Source: CAYYWP01 sp050176585
GTDB taxonomy: Bacteria; Desulfobacterota; Binatia; HRBIN30; CADEER01
Direction of reading: 5' to 3'
Assembly: GCA_050176585.1 (NCBI GenBank)
Contig: JBFXHX010000023.1
Location: forward strand, 1-64,000
DNA: 64,000 nucleotides
The position numbers and the translations under genes are program-made. Each line of letters begins with the position of its first letter. The stretch's first letter is position 1. Positions 46,509 to 55,263 of this stretch are shown piece by piece. The notes under the pieces were generated by a model. The model saw only the letters and a list, made by a program, of their open reading frames with translations. It ran no database searches and had not been told where the DNA came from.

Positions 46509-47732
46509 TCAACGCGCCGCCGCGGCCTGCCGAACGGCGTCGGCCGAGCCGGTCTCGTCCAGCACGCGCCGCAGCACCCACTGGTGAATCTGCCAGATGC
46601 AGCGCTCCATGTGGCTGAGCCGTCCGCGCTCCGCGAAGCGCGAGGAGAATCCCTGCTGCACGGCCTCGCAACACCAGAGGTCCCGGTCGTTCACCGACTC
46701 GAACGACGCGATGGTGTGCTTCAGGCTCGCCGCGAAATTCGGCATCTCCATGGTCTTCGGCGGCACGCACATGAACACGCGCATCACCGTCTGGTCCACT
46801 GCCTCGGGGAGCATCTGGTAGAAGATCATCGCGTCGGTGGTGATCCACACCCCGAGGGTCGGAAAGACGAGCGCGAGCGGATGCGTGGACCGCTCTTGCT
46901 CGGTGAGGGTCTCGATCACCGGGAAACGCGGGATCTCGTCGGTGCCTTCGATGAGGCCGACGTCGGGCGCCATCGTGTGCAGATGGATATAGGCGTATGC
47001 GCCGTCGAGCTCTTCGGCGCGTGAGAAGCGCGCCGGCATCAAGTCTTCCAGGACTTCCCGATGCAGGCCGAGCACATGGTAGTACTCCTGGAAGTTCTCG
47101 ATCATGATCTTCCAGTTGCACTTGCCGCGATACGTGACTGGGGGCGCGCTCTTCATCGAGCCGATCTGGTAGTTCTTCAGGTTCGCGGACAGGCCTGCCA
47201 GCTGCGGGCCGAGCGGCTTCGCCTCGGGATCGAAGTTGGCGAAAATGAATCCCTCCCAGAGCTCCACCTTGATGCTCGGGAGCCGGCACGCGCGCCGATC
47301 GAAGTTCTTCGACTTCTCCATCTCGGGGGCGCCGATCAGGCGGCCGTCGAGGGCATACGTCCACGCGTGGTACGGGCACTCGAACGATCGCCGATTGCCC
47401 TGGCCTTCGACGACCGACATGCCGCGATGGCGGCAGACGCGAGAGAGCACGCGGATCGCGCCGTCCTGATCCCGCACGACGACGAGCGGCTCGCCGATGA
47501 TGTCGATGGTGAAGTAGTCGCCCGGGTTCTCCACCTGGTCGACGCGCCCGAGGCAGAGCCACTCTTTGCTGAAGATGCGGTCGATCTCGCGCTGATAGAA
47601 TTCCGGCGAGGTGTAGCAGTAGAGCGGGAGAATCGAGGCCTCCAGCGGCGGGCGCTGGGTGGCCGCAAAATCCTCCTCGTGGAGTTTCGCTGATGCCGCG
47701 GTGCTCGCGCGCGGTTCTCCCACTTCGTGCAT
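46509..47732 (-). CDS. Rieske non-haem iron oxygenase, large subunit
   Basis: A 407-residue aromatic-ring-hydroxylating-type oxygenase alpha subunit. The Rieske 2Fe-2S site is intact (Cys100-x-His102 and Cys119-x2-His122 in CRHRG...CPYHAW). The mononuclear iron ligands are in NFQEYYHVLGLH (His219, His224). Reductase and ferredoxin genes are not adjacent, so electrons must come from elsewhere. The ATG at 47732 is chosen because GCGAGGAG lies six bases upstream; an ATG two codons earlier is too close to it. It is third after the LLM and SnoaL-like genes, with a 239-base gap. Substrate unknown. Confidence 0.88.
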   Translation of the reverse strand: MHEVGEPRASTAASAKLHEEDFAATQRPPLEASILPLYCYTSPEFYQREIDRIFSKEWLCLGRVDQVENPGDYFTIDIIGEPLVVVRDQDGAIRVLSRVCRHRGMSVVEGQGNRRSFECPYHAWTYALDGRLIGAPEMEKSKNFDRRACRLPSIKVELWEGFIFANFDPEAKPLGPQLAGLSANLKNYQIGSMKSAPPVTYRGKCNWKIMIENFQEYYHVLGLHREVLEDLMPARFSRAEELDGAYAYIHLHTMAPDVGLIEGTDEIPRFPVIETLTEQERSTHPLALVFPTLGVWITTDAMIFYQMLPEAVDQTVMRVFMCVPPKTMEMPNFAASLKHTIASFESVNDRDLWCCEAVQQGFSSRFAERGRLSHMERCIWQIHQWVLRRVLDETGSADAVRQAAAAR

Positions 47733-47835
47733 CGCCATCTCCTCGCTCTGCCGCTGATGGTTGAGCGGCGGGTACATATCACTCACATGCGCCCGTCGCC
47801 TAGGAGCAACCGAGCGCCGATCCGCGCCAGCCCGT

Positions 47836-47853
47836 TTTGCACATATCTGCAAA
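47836..47853. promoter_or_regulatory. Palindromic operator-like site upstream of the Rieske gene
   Basis: TTTGCA-CATATC-TGCAAA is an 18-base near-perfect palindrome (16 of 18 positions symmetric) in a locally AT-rich patch of a very GC-rich region. It is about 105-120 bases before the Rieske start codon, inside the 239-base gap. It is a candidate binding site for a dimeric regulator that would give the gene its own control. Confidence 0.45.
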
Positions 47854-47971
47854 TCGGCGCACGGCGAGCCACGCTGGCGCGCCCGACGTGCCGCGCCGGC
47901 GCAGTCGCTGGTCGTGGAGATCGCCGGCTGGCCCGCGCGAGACAGGCGCGGGGCAGCCGGCCACTGCGTTA

Positions 47972-48406
47972 TCAACCGCCGCGCAGAATCGCTTCGAGAT
48001 CCAGCGCGCGGGACTCGTGGTAGTGGATCATGAGCCACCGGCCGTTGCGGCGGTGGAGGCCCAGCGTCGAGCGCAACTCGCCGGCGAGTTCGTTTTGCAC
48101 GCCGACGATTTTCAACCGCGTCATCGTCTTTGCATACACGAACGCCGCGTCTCCGGTGATCGCCACCTTACGGCTGAGCTCGGTCCACTCGCTGACCCGC
48201 TCGAGGACCGTGTGCGCGGCGTCCCAGTACTTCGCGATCGACGGCCAGTCGTACAGCGGATCCGTGAGTTCCTCGGCCTGGTAGACGAGGCCGTCGTACT
48301 CCTGGTCGAACAGCGCCTTCATCGCGCGCGCATCGACGTTCATGAACGCCTTGCGCCAATCCTCGTAGACGCGCACGACGGCCTGTTCCGCTTCTCGGTC
48401 TGCCAT
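47972..48406 (-). CDS. SnoaL-like / NTF2-fold protein
   Basis: A 144-residue protein of the SnoaL/nuclear transport factor 2-like fold. It opens with an AEQAVVRVYEDWRKAFMNVDARAMKALF helix-turn typical of the fold and ends with the beta strands LRSTLGLHRRNGRWLMIHYHES. Such proteins act as small isomerases, cyclases, dehydratases or binding domains, so function cannot be assigned. The ATG at 48406 follows a GGAGG Shine-Dalgarno; it lies 18 bases after the LLM stop, so the two genes form an operon. Confidence 0.78.
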   Translation of the reverse strand: MADREAEQAVVRVYEDWRKAFMNVDARAMKALFDQEYDGLVYQAEELTDPLYDWPSIAKYWDAAHTVLERVSEWTELSRKVAITGDAAFVYAKTMTRLKIVGVQNELAGELRSTLGLHRRNGRWLMIHYHESRALDLEAILRGG

Positions 48407-48424
48407 GGCTTTTACCTCCAACGC

Positions 48425-49543
48425 TCAGGCAACGCGGCCGGGAATCGACAGCTTGCGAATGACGGCGTTCGGCCGGTTGAATTCGGGAATCACGTACTTG
48501 CCGATGAGCTCGAGCGATTTCATCAGCTTCTGATGGCCCATGCCATCGATGCGGATCACCACTTCATCGTACCCGAGCAGCTCGAGCTTCTTGATCTTCT
48601 CGATCAACTGATCAGGCGTGCCGAGGATCACCGTCGGCGTGCGGTCGTTGAGCTTCCGGGCATCGCCGGTGTGGCGCAGATCAGCGAGCTCGGTCGCGAT
48701 CGCCTTCATGTAGCCGTAGTCCTTCGAAGCTTCTGCCAGCGGCAAGTACAGGTATTCGAGCACATCATTCAAGAAGCTGAACGCGATCGGCCCGCCCACC
48801 TCTGCGGCTTCTTCCCACGTCTCGGCGCAGTAACCGGTCAACGCACAGCAGCCGAGCGAGTTCGTCACCATGCCGTGTGCCGGCCGGGCCTTGGCGATGC
48901 TCGAGCGGTAGACCTCCGCCTGCTCCGCCAGGTGATCCCAGCCGCGCCAGTTGTCGCACGAGATGACGCCGTGCCCGCGCTCGCCGGCGATCTGGTGCGA
49001 CTCGACGCTGGTGGCGATGATGAACATCGGCGGGCGCGGGTGCTGCACCGGCTTCGGTGAAAGGCGCCGCTTCGGGATCTTCAGCTGCGGGCCGTCGTGC
49101 TCGAACTCGTCTTGCGAGAGCGCCTTGTCGATGATGTCGAGCGCCTCCAGCATCTGCGGGCGCGTGTCGGTCGCCTTGATGCCGAAGGCGTCGAGCTGCC
49201 ACAAGTGGTTGGCGCGCCCGCAGCCGAGCTGGGCGCGGCCGTCGGAGACGATGTCGAGCGTGGCAATGCGCTCGGCGACCCGGATCGGGTGGTTGAATGC
49301 GAACGGCAGCAGCGTGACCATGTGGCGGATATTGATGCGGTGGGTCTGCGCCGCGATCGCGCCGTAGAGCACCTCGGGGGCCGTCACCGTCGCCAGCGGG
49401 CTGACGAAGTGCTGCTCGGACGTGCCCCAGTAATCGAACCCCATCTCCTCCGCGCGCTGCACTTCGCGCACGAGCTCGCGGTAGCGGAAGTGATGGGTGC
49501 TCCCGATCTCGGACTCCGCCTCCTGCAAAAGACCAAAACGCAT
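48425..49543 (-). CDS. LLM-class flavin-dependent oxidoreductase
   Basis: A 372-residue luciferase-like TIM-barrel flavoenzyme. It begins MRFGLLQEAE and has MGFDYWGTSEQHF, TVTAPEVLYGAIAAQTHRI, ATLDIVSDGRAQLGCGR and the C-terminal VILGTPDQLIEKIKKL block, all typical of LLM (bacterial luciferase-like) monooxygenases. A flavin reductase gene is not adjacent. An AGGAGG Shine-Dalgarno precedes the ATG. It is the first gene behind the sigma-54 promoter at 49778-49792 and is divergent from the sigma-54 activator. Confidence 0.88.
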   Translation of the reverse strand: MRFGLLQEAESEIGSTHHFRYRELVREVQRAEEMGFDYWGTSEQHFVSPLATVTAPEVLYGAIAAQTHRINIRHMVTLLPFAFNHPIRVAERIATLDIVSDGRAQLGCGRANHLWQLDAFGIKATDTRPQMLEALDIIDKALSQDEFEHDGPQLKIPKRRLSPKPVQHPRPPMFIIATSVESHQIAGERGHGVISCDNWRGWDHLAEQAEVYRSSIAKARPAHGMVTNSLGCCALTGYCAETWEEAAEVGGPIAFSFLNDVLEYLYLPLAEASKDYGYMKAIATELADLRHTGDARKLNDRTPTVILGTPDQLIEKIKKLELLGYDEVVIRIDGMGHQKLMKSLELIGKYVIPEFNRPNAVIRKLSIPGRVA

Positions 49544-49777
49544 GCTTGCCTCCTTCAAATCGTGATTGCGAACGAGTGTCTGTCGAGTGGTGCTTCGGGG
49601 TGGATGGGTCGGGCTGCACAGCGGCCGAGGCCCGGGACCGCGCGTCCGCCGCGGAAGGCCGCGCCCGCGCGCCGCTGCGGTGGGCGCAGAGGCAGCACTG
49701 CGCCGCGAGCGGCGGTGCAAACGCGCGTGATCATGTTGCGGTGCTCGGCCATGACGGTGCCTTCGATCGGAATATCG

Positions 49778-49792
49778 GCAATGCCCGTGCCA
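49778..49792 (-). promoter_or_regulatory. Sigma-54 (-24/-12) promoter
   Basis: On the minus strand the sequence reads TGGCACG-ggca-TTGC, matching every specified base of the -24 (TGGCACG) and -12 (TTGC) consensus with the correct four-base spacer. Transcription would start near 49766 and run toward the LLM gene. The divergent neighbour encodes a sigma-54 activator with an intact GAFTGA loop, which supports the call. Confidence 0.85.
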
Positions 49793-49854
49793 GGCGGGCG
49801 CCGGTGCGCGCGCGCGACCCCACCCACCACGCCTGCTACAGGTGATGCACCAGC

Positions 49855-49907
49855 GGCGGCTCCACCTATTGCATTTCCGACCGCGCCTGACTTAAAGCCG
49901 ACGAGGG
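49855..49907. repeat. 53-base element, copy 1
   Basis: Shares about 41 of 53 bases with 58981-59033, including ggcggctcca at one end, cctgacttaa in the middle and ccgacgaggg at the other end. The alignment needs two compensating three-base shifts. Copy 1 lies about 65-115 bases upstream of the sigma-54 -24 element, where activator-binding sites usually sit, and just before the activator's own start. Confidence 0.65.
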
Positions 49908-49917
49908 TTGCCACAGC

Positions 49918-51864
49918 GTGACCAGTACCCGTAACGTCCAGCGCTCTTCCGAGGAGTCGCGCCGGATCCGGCGGATTCGCGAGCGCTTCCTGGCGGGCAA
50001 CGACGCCGAGCTCGGCGCGCTGCGGCCGATCGTGCGCGGGTCGTGGCTGCGCTCGCGCGCCCACGCCGTCGATCCCCGCATCCGCGCCGCTCCGATCGTG
50101 CTCGGACAGACTGCGGCGCGCACACTGCGCGAAAACGACGTGCTCAAGGCCGCCGCGACGCCGGTCATGCACTTCCTCGTCGAGGCGCTCGACAGAGCTC
50201 TGGTCTTGCTGTCCGACGCGCAGTGCCGGCCAATCGACATCCGTGGCGGCGCGCGGACGCTCGACGAGGCGGCGCAGATCAATGTGGTGATCGGCTCGCA
50301 GTGGTCGGAAGATCAGGTCGGCACGGACGCGGTCGCGGTCAGCACGCTGCTGGACCGCCCCGTGCAGATCCATTGGTCCGAGCACTACAGCGATCTCGGT
50401 GAACGCTGGTCCGGGAATGCGGCGCCGATTCACCACCTCGGCGAGAAGCTCGGCAGCCTCAGCGTGTACGGATACGACGAGGTCGCCCACCCGCGGGCGC
50501 TCGAGCTGGTGAGCGGCTGCGCCACGATGATCGAGCACCGTTTGGCCGAGGACGAGCACGGGCGGCGGCTGGTGCTGTTCGATCGCTACGAAGCGCATCA
50601 CGCGCGGTTCCCGCAGGACGCGCTGCTCTGTGTGAGCTCGATGGGCGCGGTCGTGGCGGTCTCCAGCGGCGCGCTCGATCTGCTCGGGCTCGCGCACGAG
50701 CAAGCCGTCGGCCGCGCGCTCACGCGGCTCCCGGGCCTGCGCGTGCAGGAGCCCTTCGTGCGGCTCGAGGGCGTACAGCGCCCGTGCGATCTCCGCCTCG
50801 AGACGCAGCGCGGCGCGGTGCGCGCCAACTTGGAGCCCGTGGCGCGCGACGGAACGGTCATCGGCTTCATCGCGACGCTCGCGGCGCCGCTGCGCGCGGT
50901 GCGACGCCGCGGTGGCGCGCCCGGCTGGGAGACGTCCTACCGGTTTGGCGACATCGTCGGCGAGAGCGCGGCGATCCGCCGCGCGGTCGCCGACGCACAG
51001 CAGGTCGCCGAGCGGGATCTGCCCTTGCTGATCCAGGGTGAGTCGGGCACCGGCAAAGAGCTGTTCGCGCACGCCATCCACTACGCCAGCCGGCGGCGGG
51101 CGGGCGCATTCGTGCCGCTCAACTGCGGTGGGATGAACGACGAGCTCCTCGGCGCCGAGCTGTTCGGCTACGCCGACGGCGCGTTTACCGGCGCCGCGCG
51201 GGGGGGGCGCCCGGGCAAGATCGAGCTGGCCGACGGCGGCACGCTCTTCCTCGACGAGGTGGAGTCGATGCCCGCTCGCATGCAGTCGCATCTATTGCGC
51301 GTGCTCGAAGAGGGCCGCGTGGTGCGGATGGGCGCCGAGCGCCCGCGCCGGATCGACGTGCGCGTGATCGCCGCGACCAAGGTCGAGCTCGGCACGTGGG
51401 TCACGGAGGGCCGGTTTCGCGCCGACCTGTATCACCGCCTGAACGTGCTGGCGCTCACACTGCCGCCGTTGCGCGAGCGGGCCGGTGACGCGCCGATCCT
51501 CGCGCGCCACTTGTTGGCGCAGCACGGCATCGCCAAGGCGCTGGATGTGCCAGCCGTGCAGTGGCTCAATGCGGCGCCGTGGCCGGGGAACGTGCGCGAG
51601 CTGCGCAACGCGCTGCTGAAGGCCGTGCAAGGGGCGGGCGCGGTGATCACCGTCGCCGACTTCGCCGGCGCGGCGCCCGCGGAAGCGCAGCGCACGCCGC
51701 CCGCCACCGATCTGCGCAACGTCGAGCGCCAGGCGATCCTCGATGTCCTGCGCGCCTGCCGCGGTAACGTCTCGCTTGCCGCCGCGCGCCTCGGCGTGCA
51801 CCGCATCACTCTGCATCGCAAGATGCGCCGGCACGGCATCACGCTGCCGCGCCGCCCGGAGTGA
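49918..51864 (+). CDS. Sigma-54-dependent transcriptional activator (AcoR-like)
   Basis: A 648-residue bacterial enhancer-binding protein. The N-terminal part (about 35-200) is GAF-like, with the WxRS motif (GSWLRSRA) and the GTDAVAVSTLLDRPVQIHWSEHY segment typical of AcoR-type regulators. A PAS-like region follows (about 230-330). The AAA+ domain has Walker A GESGTGKE (374-381), the sigma-54 contact loop GAFTGA (421-426) and Walker B GTLFLDE (441-447). A Fis-type helix-turn-helix occupies about 605-645. Such proteins sense a small molecule directly. The start is GTG. It probably activates the divergent LLM operon. Confidence 0.92.
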   Translation: MTSTRNVQRSSEESRRIRRIRERFLAGNDAELGALRPIVRGSWLRSRAHAVDPRIRAAPIVLGQTAARTLRENDVLKAAATPVMHFLVEALDRALVLLSDAQCRPIDIRGGARTLDEAAQINVVIGSQWSEDQVGTDAVAVSTLLDRPVQIHWSEHYSDLGERWSGNAAPIHHLGEKLGSLSVYGYDEVAHPRALELVSGCATMIEHRLAEDEHGRRLVLFDRYEAHHARFPQDALLCVSSMGAVVAVSSGALDLLGLAHEQAVGRALTRLPGLRVQEPFVRLEGVQRPCDLRLETQRGAVRANLEPVARDGTVIGFIATLAAPLRAVRRRGGAPGWETSYRFGDIVGESAAIRRAVADAQQVAERDLPLLIQGESGTGKELFAHAIHYASRRRAGAFVPLNCGGMNDELLGAELFGYADGAFTGAARGGRPGKIELADGGTLFLDEVESMPARMQSHLLRVLEEGRVVRMGAERPRRIDVRVIAATKVELGTWVTEGRFRADLYHRLNVLALTLPPLRERAGDAPILARHLLAQHGIAKALDVPAVQWLNAAPWPGNVRELRNALLKAVQGAGAVITVADFAGAAPAEAQRTPPATDLRNVERQAILDVLRACRGNVSLAAARLGVHRITLHRKMRRHGITLPRRPE

Positions 51865-51880
51865 AGACTCAACGCGAAGG

Positions 51881-51920
51881 CGCGCAGACGCGAAGCCCTC
51901 GGATACTTCGCGTCTGCGCG
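51881..51920 (+). terminator. Perfect 15-base hairpin after the activator gene
   Basis: 51881-51895 pairs perfectly with 51906-51920 around a ten-base loop. No T run follows, so termination strength is uncertain. It lies 16 bases after the activator stop and about 60 bases before dctP, and may separate or attenuate the two transcripts. Confidence 0.55.
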
Positions 51921-51978
51921 GCTCCGCATTGAACGATCGCCGGCTTCACGCTAGAAGCGCGCGCCGAAATTCCACGCA

Positions 51979-53043
51979 ATGTCTATCGCGAAAACAGTAT
52001 CTATCCTGCTGCTCGGCCTCGTGGGCTGCGGCGGCTCCGGCCCGCAGCCGTACGCCGAGGACGACACGCTCACGCTGCGGGTGGTCAGCCAATTTCCGCG
52101 CGAATCGGTGCTGGCGGCGGGCACGCGGATGTTCGGCGAAGAGCTCCAGCAGATATTGGGCGAGCGGCTGCGCCTGCAGGGGTTTTACGGCAGCGCGCTG
52201 GTGACCGGCGAGGAGACGCTCGGCGCGATCGGCCACGGCGTGGCGGATGCTGGCACCGGGATGTGGATCTACTCGCCGGGGCGCTTGCCGCTCGGCTCGC
52301 TCGAATATCAATTCATCTTCAACGATCCGGATTTCCGCACCCAAGCGCGGATCAAGCGCGAGATGTTCGAAACAATCCCCGCGCTCGCGGCCGAGCTGGA
52401 GGCGGCGAACGTTGCGCCGCCGCTGGTGTTTGGACCGCTCTCCCCGTACCTGCTGCTGTCCCGCGAGCCCATGGACGATCTGAGCGATCTGCGCGGGAAG
52501 CGCATCGGTTTCACGCCGGTCGAGTACGTACCCCTGTTTCGCTCGTTCGGGGCGGTCCCGATCCTCTCGCCGGGCCCGGAGCTGTACGAGCGCATGAGCC
52601 TCGGCATCGTCGACGTCGTCGCCCTGCCGGTGGAAATTCTGTACCTCTTCCGACTGAACGAGATCGCGCCGTATTTGCTCGATTTCGCGCTGAACACGCC
52701 GACGCCGTTGGGGGTGTGGGTCAACCTCGACTACTGGAAGGCGCTGACGCCGGCGGACCGGGACGCGTTCCGCGAAGCGGGGCGCAGAGCGGAACAGCGC
52801 TATCTTACGCTGCTCGAGGGCGAGGTGCGGAAAGCGCGCAAGGCGCTGGAGGCCGCGGGGGTCCACTTCACTCGCTTGAGCGACGAAGCCGCGCGCGATG
52901 CACTGGCCGGCATTCCGCCGTTCGCCCGGCAGTGGGCCGACCGCATGAACGGCAGGGGGCTCCCCGGCAGCCAGGTCGTCGATACATACGTGAATCTTTC
53001 GCAGCGCAGCGGCTGGGAGTTCGGGCGAGGGGCGACGCATTGA
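51979..53043 (+). CDS. dctP: TRAP transporter substrate-binding lipoprotein (DctP family)
   Basis: A 354-residue extracytoplasmic solute receptor. The lipobox LLGLVGC gives a lipidated Cys17. DctP-family landmarks include LTLRVVSQFPRES, the central DDLSDLRGKRIGFTP block and NLDYWKALTPADRDAFREAG near residue 252. These receptors bind organic acids, often with a conserved arginine in the central block (here in LRGKRIG). It overlaps dctQ by TTGA. The ligand is probably a carboxylate but cannot be named. Confidence 0.88.
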   Translation: MSIAKTVSILLLGLVGCGGSGPQPYAEDDTLTLRVVSQFPRESVLAAGTRMFGEELQQILGERLRLQGFYGSALVTGEETLGAIGHGVADAGTGMWIYSPGRLPLGSLEYQFIFNDPDFRTQARIKREMFETIPALAAELEAANVAPPLVFGPLSPYLLLSREPMDDLSDLRGKRIGFTPVEYVPLFRSFGAVPILSPGPELYERMSLGIVDVVALPVEILYLFRLNEIAPYLLDFALNTPTPLGVWVNLDYWKALTPADRDAFREAGRRAEQRYLTLLEGEVRKARKALEAAGVHFTRLSDEAARDALAGIPPFARQWADRMNGRGLPGSQVVDTYVNLSQRSGWEFGRGATH

Positions 53044-53540
53044 ACCCCCCCCTCGACGGTCTGCAGCGGGCGCTGACGGCCATTCGCCGCGGCGCCGCCG
53101 TGGTCGCCGGCCTCGGTGTGGTCGCGATCACCGCGCTCGGCGTCGTCGATGTCGCCGGACGGGTGCTCTTCAATAGCCCGCTGCTCGGCCAGGTCGAGAT
53201 CACCCGGATTCTGCTCGTGTATGTCGCATTCCTCGGCCTGGCGGAGGCAGAGCGGGCCAAGGGCCACGTCCGGCTCGGGGTGCTCGACACGGTCTTATCG
53301 CCGCGCGCGCGCGCCGTGCGCGAGTGCGCCATTACGGCGCTCGCGATGATCGTCGCCGGCGTGCTGACGATCGCAGCGGCCGTATTCTTCTGGGACTCGT
53401 GGTCCGCGGCGGAAACGATGATCGCGCCGATTGCGCTGCCCGCGTGGCTCGGGAAGCTCGGCGTCGTGGTCGGGTTTTTCTTGCTCACCGCGCAGCTCGC
53501 GCTGGACCTCGTCCGACAACTCGGCACATGGACCCGCTGA
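53040..53540 (+). CDS. dctQ: TRAP transporter small membrane subunit (DctQ family)
   Basis: A 166-residue protein with four transmembrane segments (about 18-40, 52-70, 95-115, 130-152). The DctQ-like features are VVDVAGRVLFNSPLLGQVEITRI in the first loop and LAEAERAKGHVRLGVL. The TTG start overlaps the dctP stop; no nearby in-frame ATG is better. It overlaps dctM by 13 bases. Confidence 0.86.
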   Translation: MNPPLDGLQRALTAIRRGAAVVAGLGVVAITALGVVDVAGRVLFNSPLLGQVEITRILLVYVAFLGLAEAERAKGHVRLGVLDTVLSPRARAVRECAITALAMIVAGVLTIAAAVFFWDSWSAAETMIAPIALPAWLGKLGVVVGFFLLTAQLALDLVRQLGTWTR

Positions 53541-54850
53541 TCCTCGGTATCCTCAGCATCGCCGTGCTGCTGATCCTGCTCGTGGTGGGATTGCACGTCG
53601 CGTTCGCGCTCATCCTGTCGTCGCTGGCCGGGCTCGTGCTGGTGCTGGGCGCCGGTCCAGCGCTGTATCTCCTCGCCTCCACGTTCGCCGTGTACGGCTC
53701 GAACTACACGCTGTCGGTGGTGCCGCTGTTCATCGCGATGGGCCTCCTCGCCACGGAAGTGGAGGCGGGAGCGACGGCGTATGACGCGCTCGTGTCGTGG
53801 ATCGGGCGCATCCCGGGAGCGCTCGGGCTGGCGACCATCGGCGGCTGCACGATGTTCGGCGCGGTCACCGGCTCGTCGATCGCCACCGCGGCGGTCTTCG
53901 CCCGCGTCAGCGCTCCGGAGATGATCCGCCACGGGTACGATCGGCGCATCGCCTACGGCTTGGTCGCCGCCTCGGGAGCGATCGGCATGATGATCCCGCC
54001 CAGCATTCTCGCGATCGTGTACGCGGCGATCGCGGAAGTGCCGGTGAGCCGCGTCCTGCTCGCCGGGATCGGCCCGGGTCTCGTGCTCGCCGGGTGTCTG
54101 GGCCTCGCCGTGCTCGTGATCGCCGTGCTGCGCCCGGCGTTGATTCCCGCCGCGAGCCGCCCGTCCGACTGGCGCACCAAGCTGCAGGTCCTCCCGCGGT
54201 TGTGGGTGCCGGTGCTGGTCGCGGTCGTCGTGATCGGCGGCATCTATACGGGCGTGTTCACGGCCACCGAGGCCGCGGCGGTCGGGAACTTCGTCTTCCT
54301 GCTGATCTTTCTGCTGCGGCGCGGCGTGTCGCGAAGCGGCCTCCGCAAGCTCATGGAGGTGGCGCTCGAGACCGCGAGCCTGACGGCGGTGATCTTCATC
54401 ATCTTCTGCGCGGCGCAGATCTTCGCCCGCTTGATGGTGGTGTGCGGGATCTCGGAGTACCTGATCAACGCCGCGATCGGCGCGTCGGCGTCACCGCTCG
54501 CGCTGATGATCGGCGTAGCCATCCTGTATATCGTGCTCGGCTGTTTCATCGATGCGCTGTCGCTGATCGTCGTCACCGTGCCGATTCTCCTTCCCGCGGT
54601 GCGCGCCACGGGCACGGATCCCATCTGGTTCGGCGTGGTGCTGATCCTCGCGAGCCAGATCGGCCTCATCACGCCGCCGGTCGGGTTGAATCTGTACGTC
54701 GTGAAAGGCATCGCGGGGCCGGAGACCACGATCGGCGAGGTCGTGCACGGCGCGTTGCCCTTCCTCGTCGCTTCCGTCATCGCATTGGCGATCGTGATCG
54801 CCGTGCCCGAGGCGTCGCTGTTCTTCTCCCGCGCGCATCTCGGCCGCTGA
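53528..54850 (+). CDS. dctM: TRAP transporter large membrane subunit (DctM family)
   Basis: A 440-residue sodium-coupled permease with about 12 transmembrane segments. DctM landmarks include VPLFIAMGLLATEVEAG, GCTMFGAVTGSSIATAAV, GAIGMMIPPSILAIVYA, FTATEAAAVGNF and the C-terminal GLITPPVGLNLYVVKGIAG. Together with DctP and DctQ it completes the transporter. The compact overlapping operon implies fixed stoichiometry. Confidence 0.93.
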   Translation: MDPLILGILSIAVLLILLVVGLHVAFALILSSLAGLVLVLGAGPALYLLASTFAVYGSNYTLSVVPLFIAMGLLATEVEAGATAYDALVSWIGRIPGALGLATIGGCTMFGAVTGSSIATAAVFARVSAPEMIRHGYDRRIAYGLVAASGAIGMMIPPSILAIVYAAIAEVPVSRVLLAGIGPGLVLAGCLGLAVLVIAVLRPALIPAASRPSDWRTKLQVLPRLWVPVLVAVVVIGGIYTGVFTATEAAAVGNFVFLLIFLLRRGVSRSGLRKLMEVALETASLTAVIFIIFCAAQIFARLMVVCGISEYLINAAIGASASPLALMIGVAILYIVLGCFIDALSLIVVTVPILLPAVRATGTDPIWFGVVLILASQIGLITPPVGLNLYVVKGIAGPETTIGEVVHGALPFLVASVIALAIVIAVPEASLFFSRAHLGR

Positions 54851-55263
54851 ACCGCGCACCGGGGCCCAGTGGGCGCGCTCCGCTCCGCGGCATCAAGGTT
54901 CCCGAGGGACGCACTTGGCGCGCGAAGCGCGCCTAAAACAGCGCTGATCCACGCGGTGCCGCGCCAGCATATTTCGCGTGGTGTGACCGTCGTTGCGGCA
55001 GGACCATCGCGCGAATCATTACCGCCTGGTGCGCTTCAGTGTGGGTGGTCGCGCGCGCGCACCTGGTGTGCTGACGGCCGGCGCGTGCCGGGAAGGGGCG
55101 CCTCGTGTGTGCCCGTCCTCGCCCGCGGCATCGCGGTGCGATGCCGTGCGGCCACGGGTGCCGCGGCTACACAATGAACGGCGCTGGCGCGGAGGAACGG
55201 GTTATGTCGCGGTGCGAGAGGAGCGCCCGCGGTAGAGACCGCGGCGTCGCCGCGGCCGCTGGG
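54851..55263. other. Intergenic gap with hairpins and a second dispersed-repeat copy
   Basis: About 413 bases with no supported gene between the convergent TRAP and E2 genes. It contains a 7-base-stem hairpin at 54917-54933 (ggcgcgc-gaa-gcgcgcc), likely the TRAP operon end. A second hairpin at 55227-55244 (ccgcggt-agag-accgcgg) lies near the E2 stop. 55142-55170 contains gggtgccgcggctac, also found at 38088-38102. Confidence 0.5.

Larger units (their letters stand above)
49544..49917. other. Divergent regulatory region (LLM operon / sigma-54 activator)
   Basis: About 374 bases without a supported gene. It holds the sigma-54 promoter, a copy of the 53-base element shared with the E1 region (49855-49907) and a long leader of roughly 220 bases before the LLM gene. 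A minus-strand open frame spans it and ends just before the LLM Shine-Dalgarno, but its codon use is unlike real genes here and it overlaps the activator gene. Confidence 0.6.

Noticed and set aside
46509..48038. Longer start for the Rieske oxygenase upstream of 47732
   Set aside because: The extra residues read through the AT-rich palindrome and have no family similarity; the Shine-Dalgarno spacing fits the ATG at 47732.
49555..51291. Long minus-strand open frame across the activator gene and the divergent region, ending just before the LLM Shine-Dalgarno
   Set aside because: Most of it is antisense to the well-supported sigma-54 activator gene. The part in the gap uses codons unlike neighbouring genes, and no family is recognisable. 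The position of its stop is probably chance.
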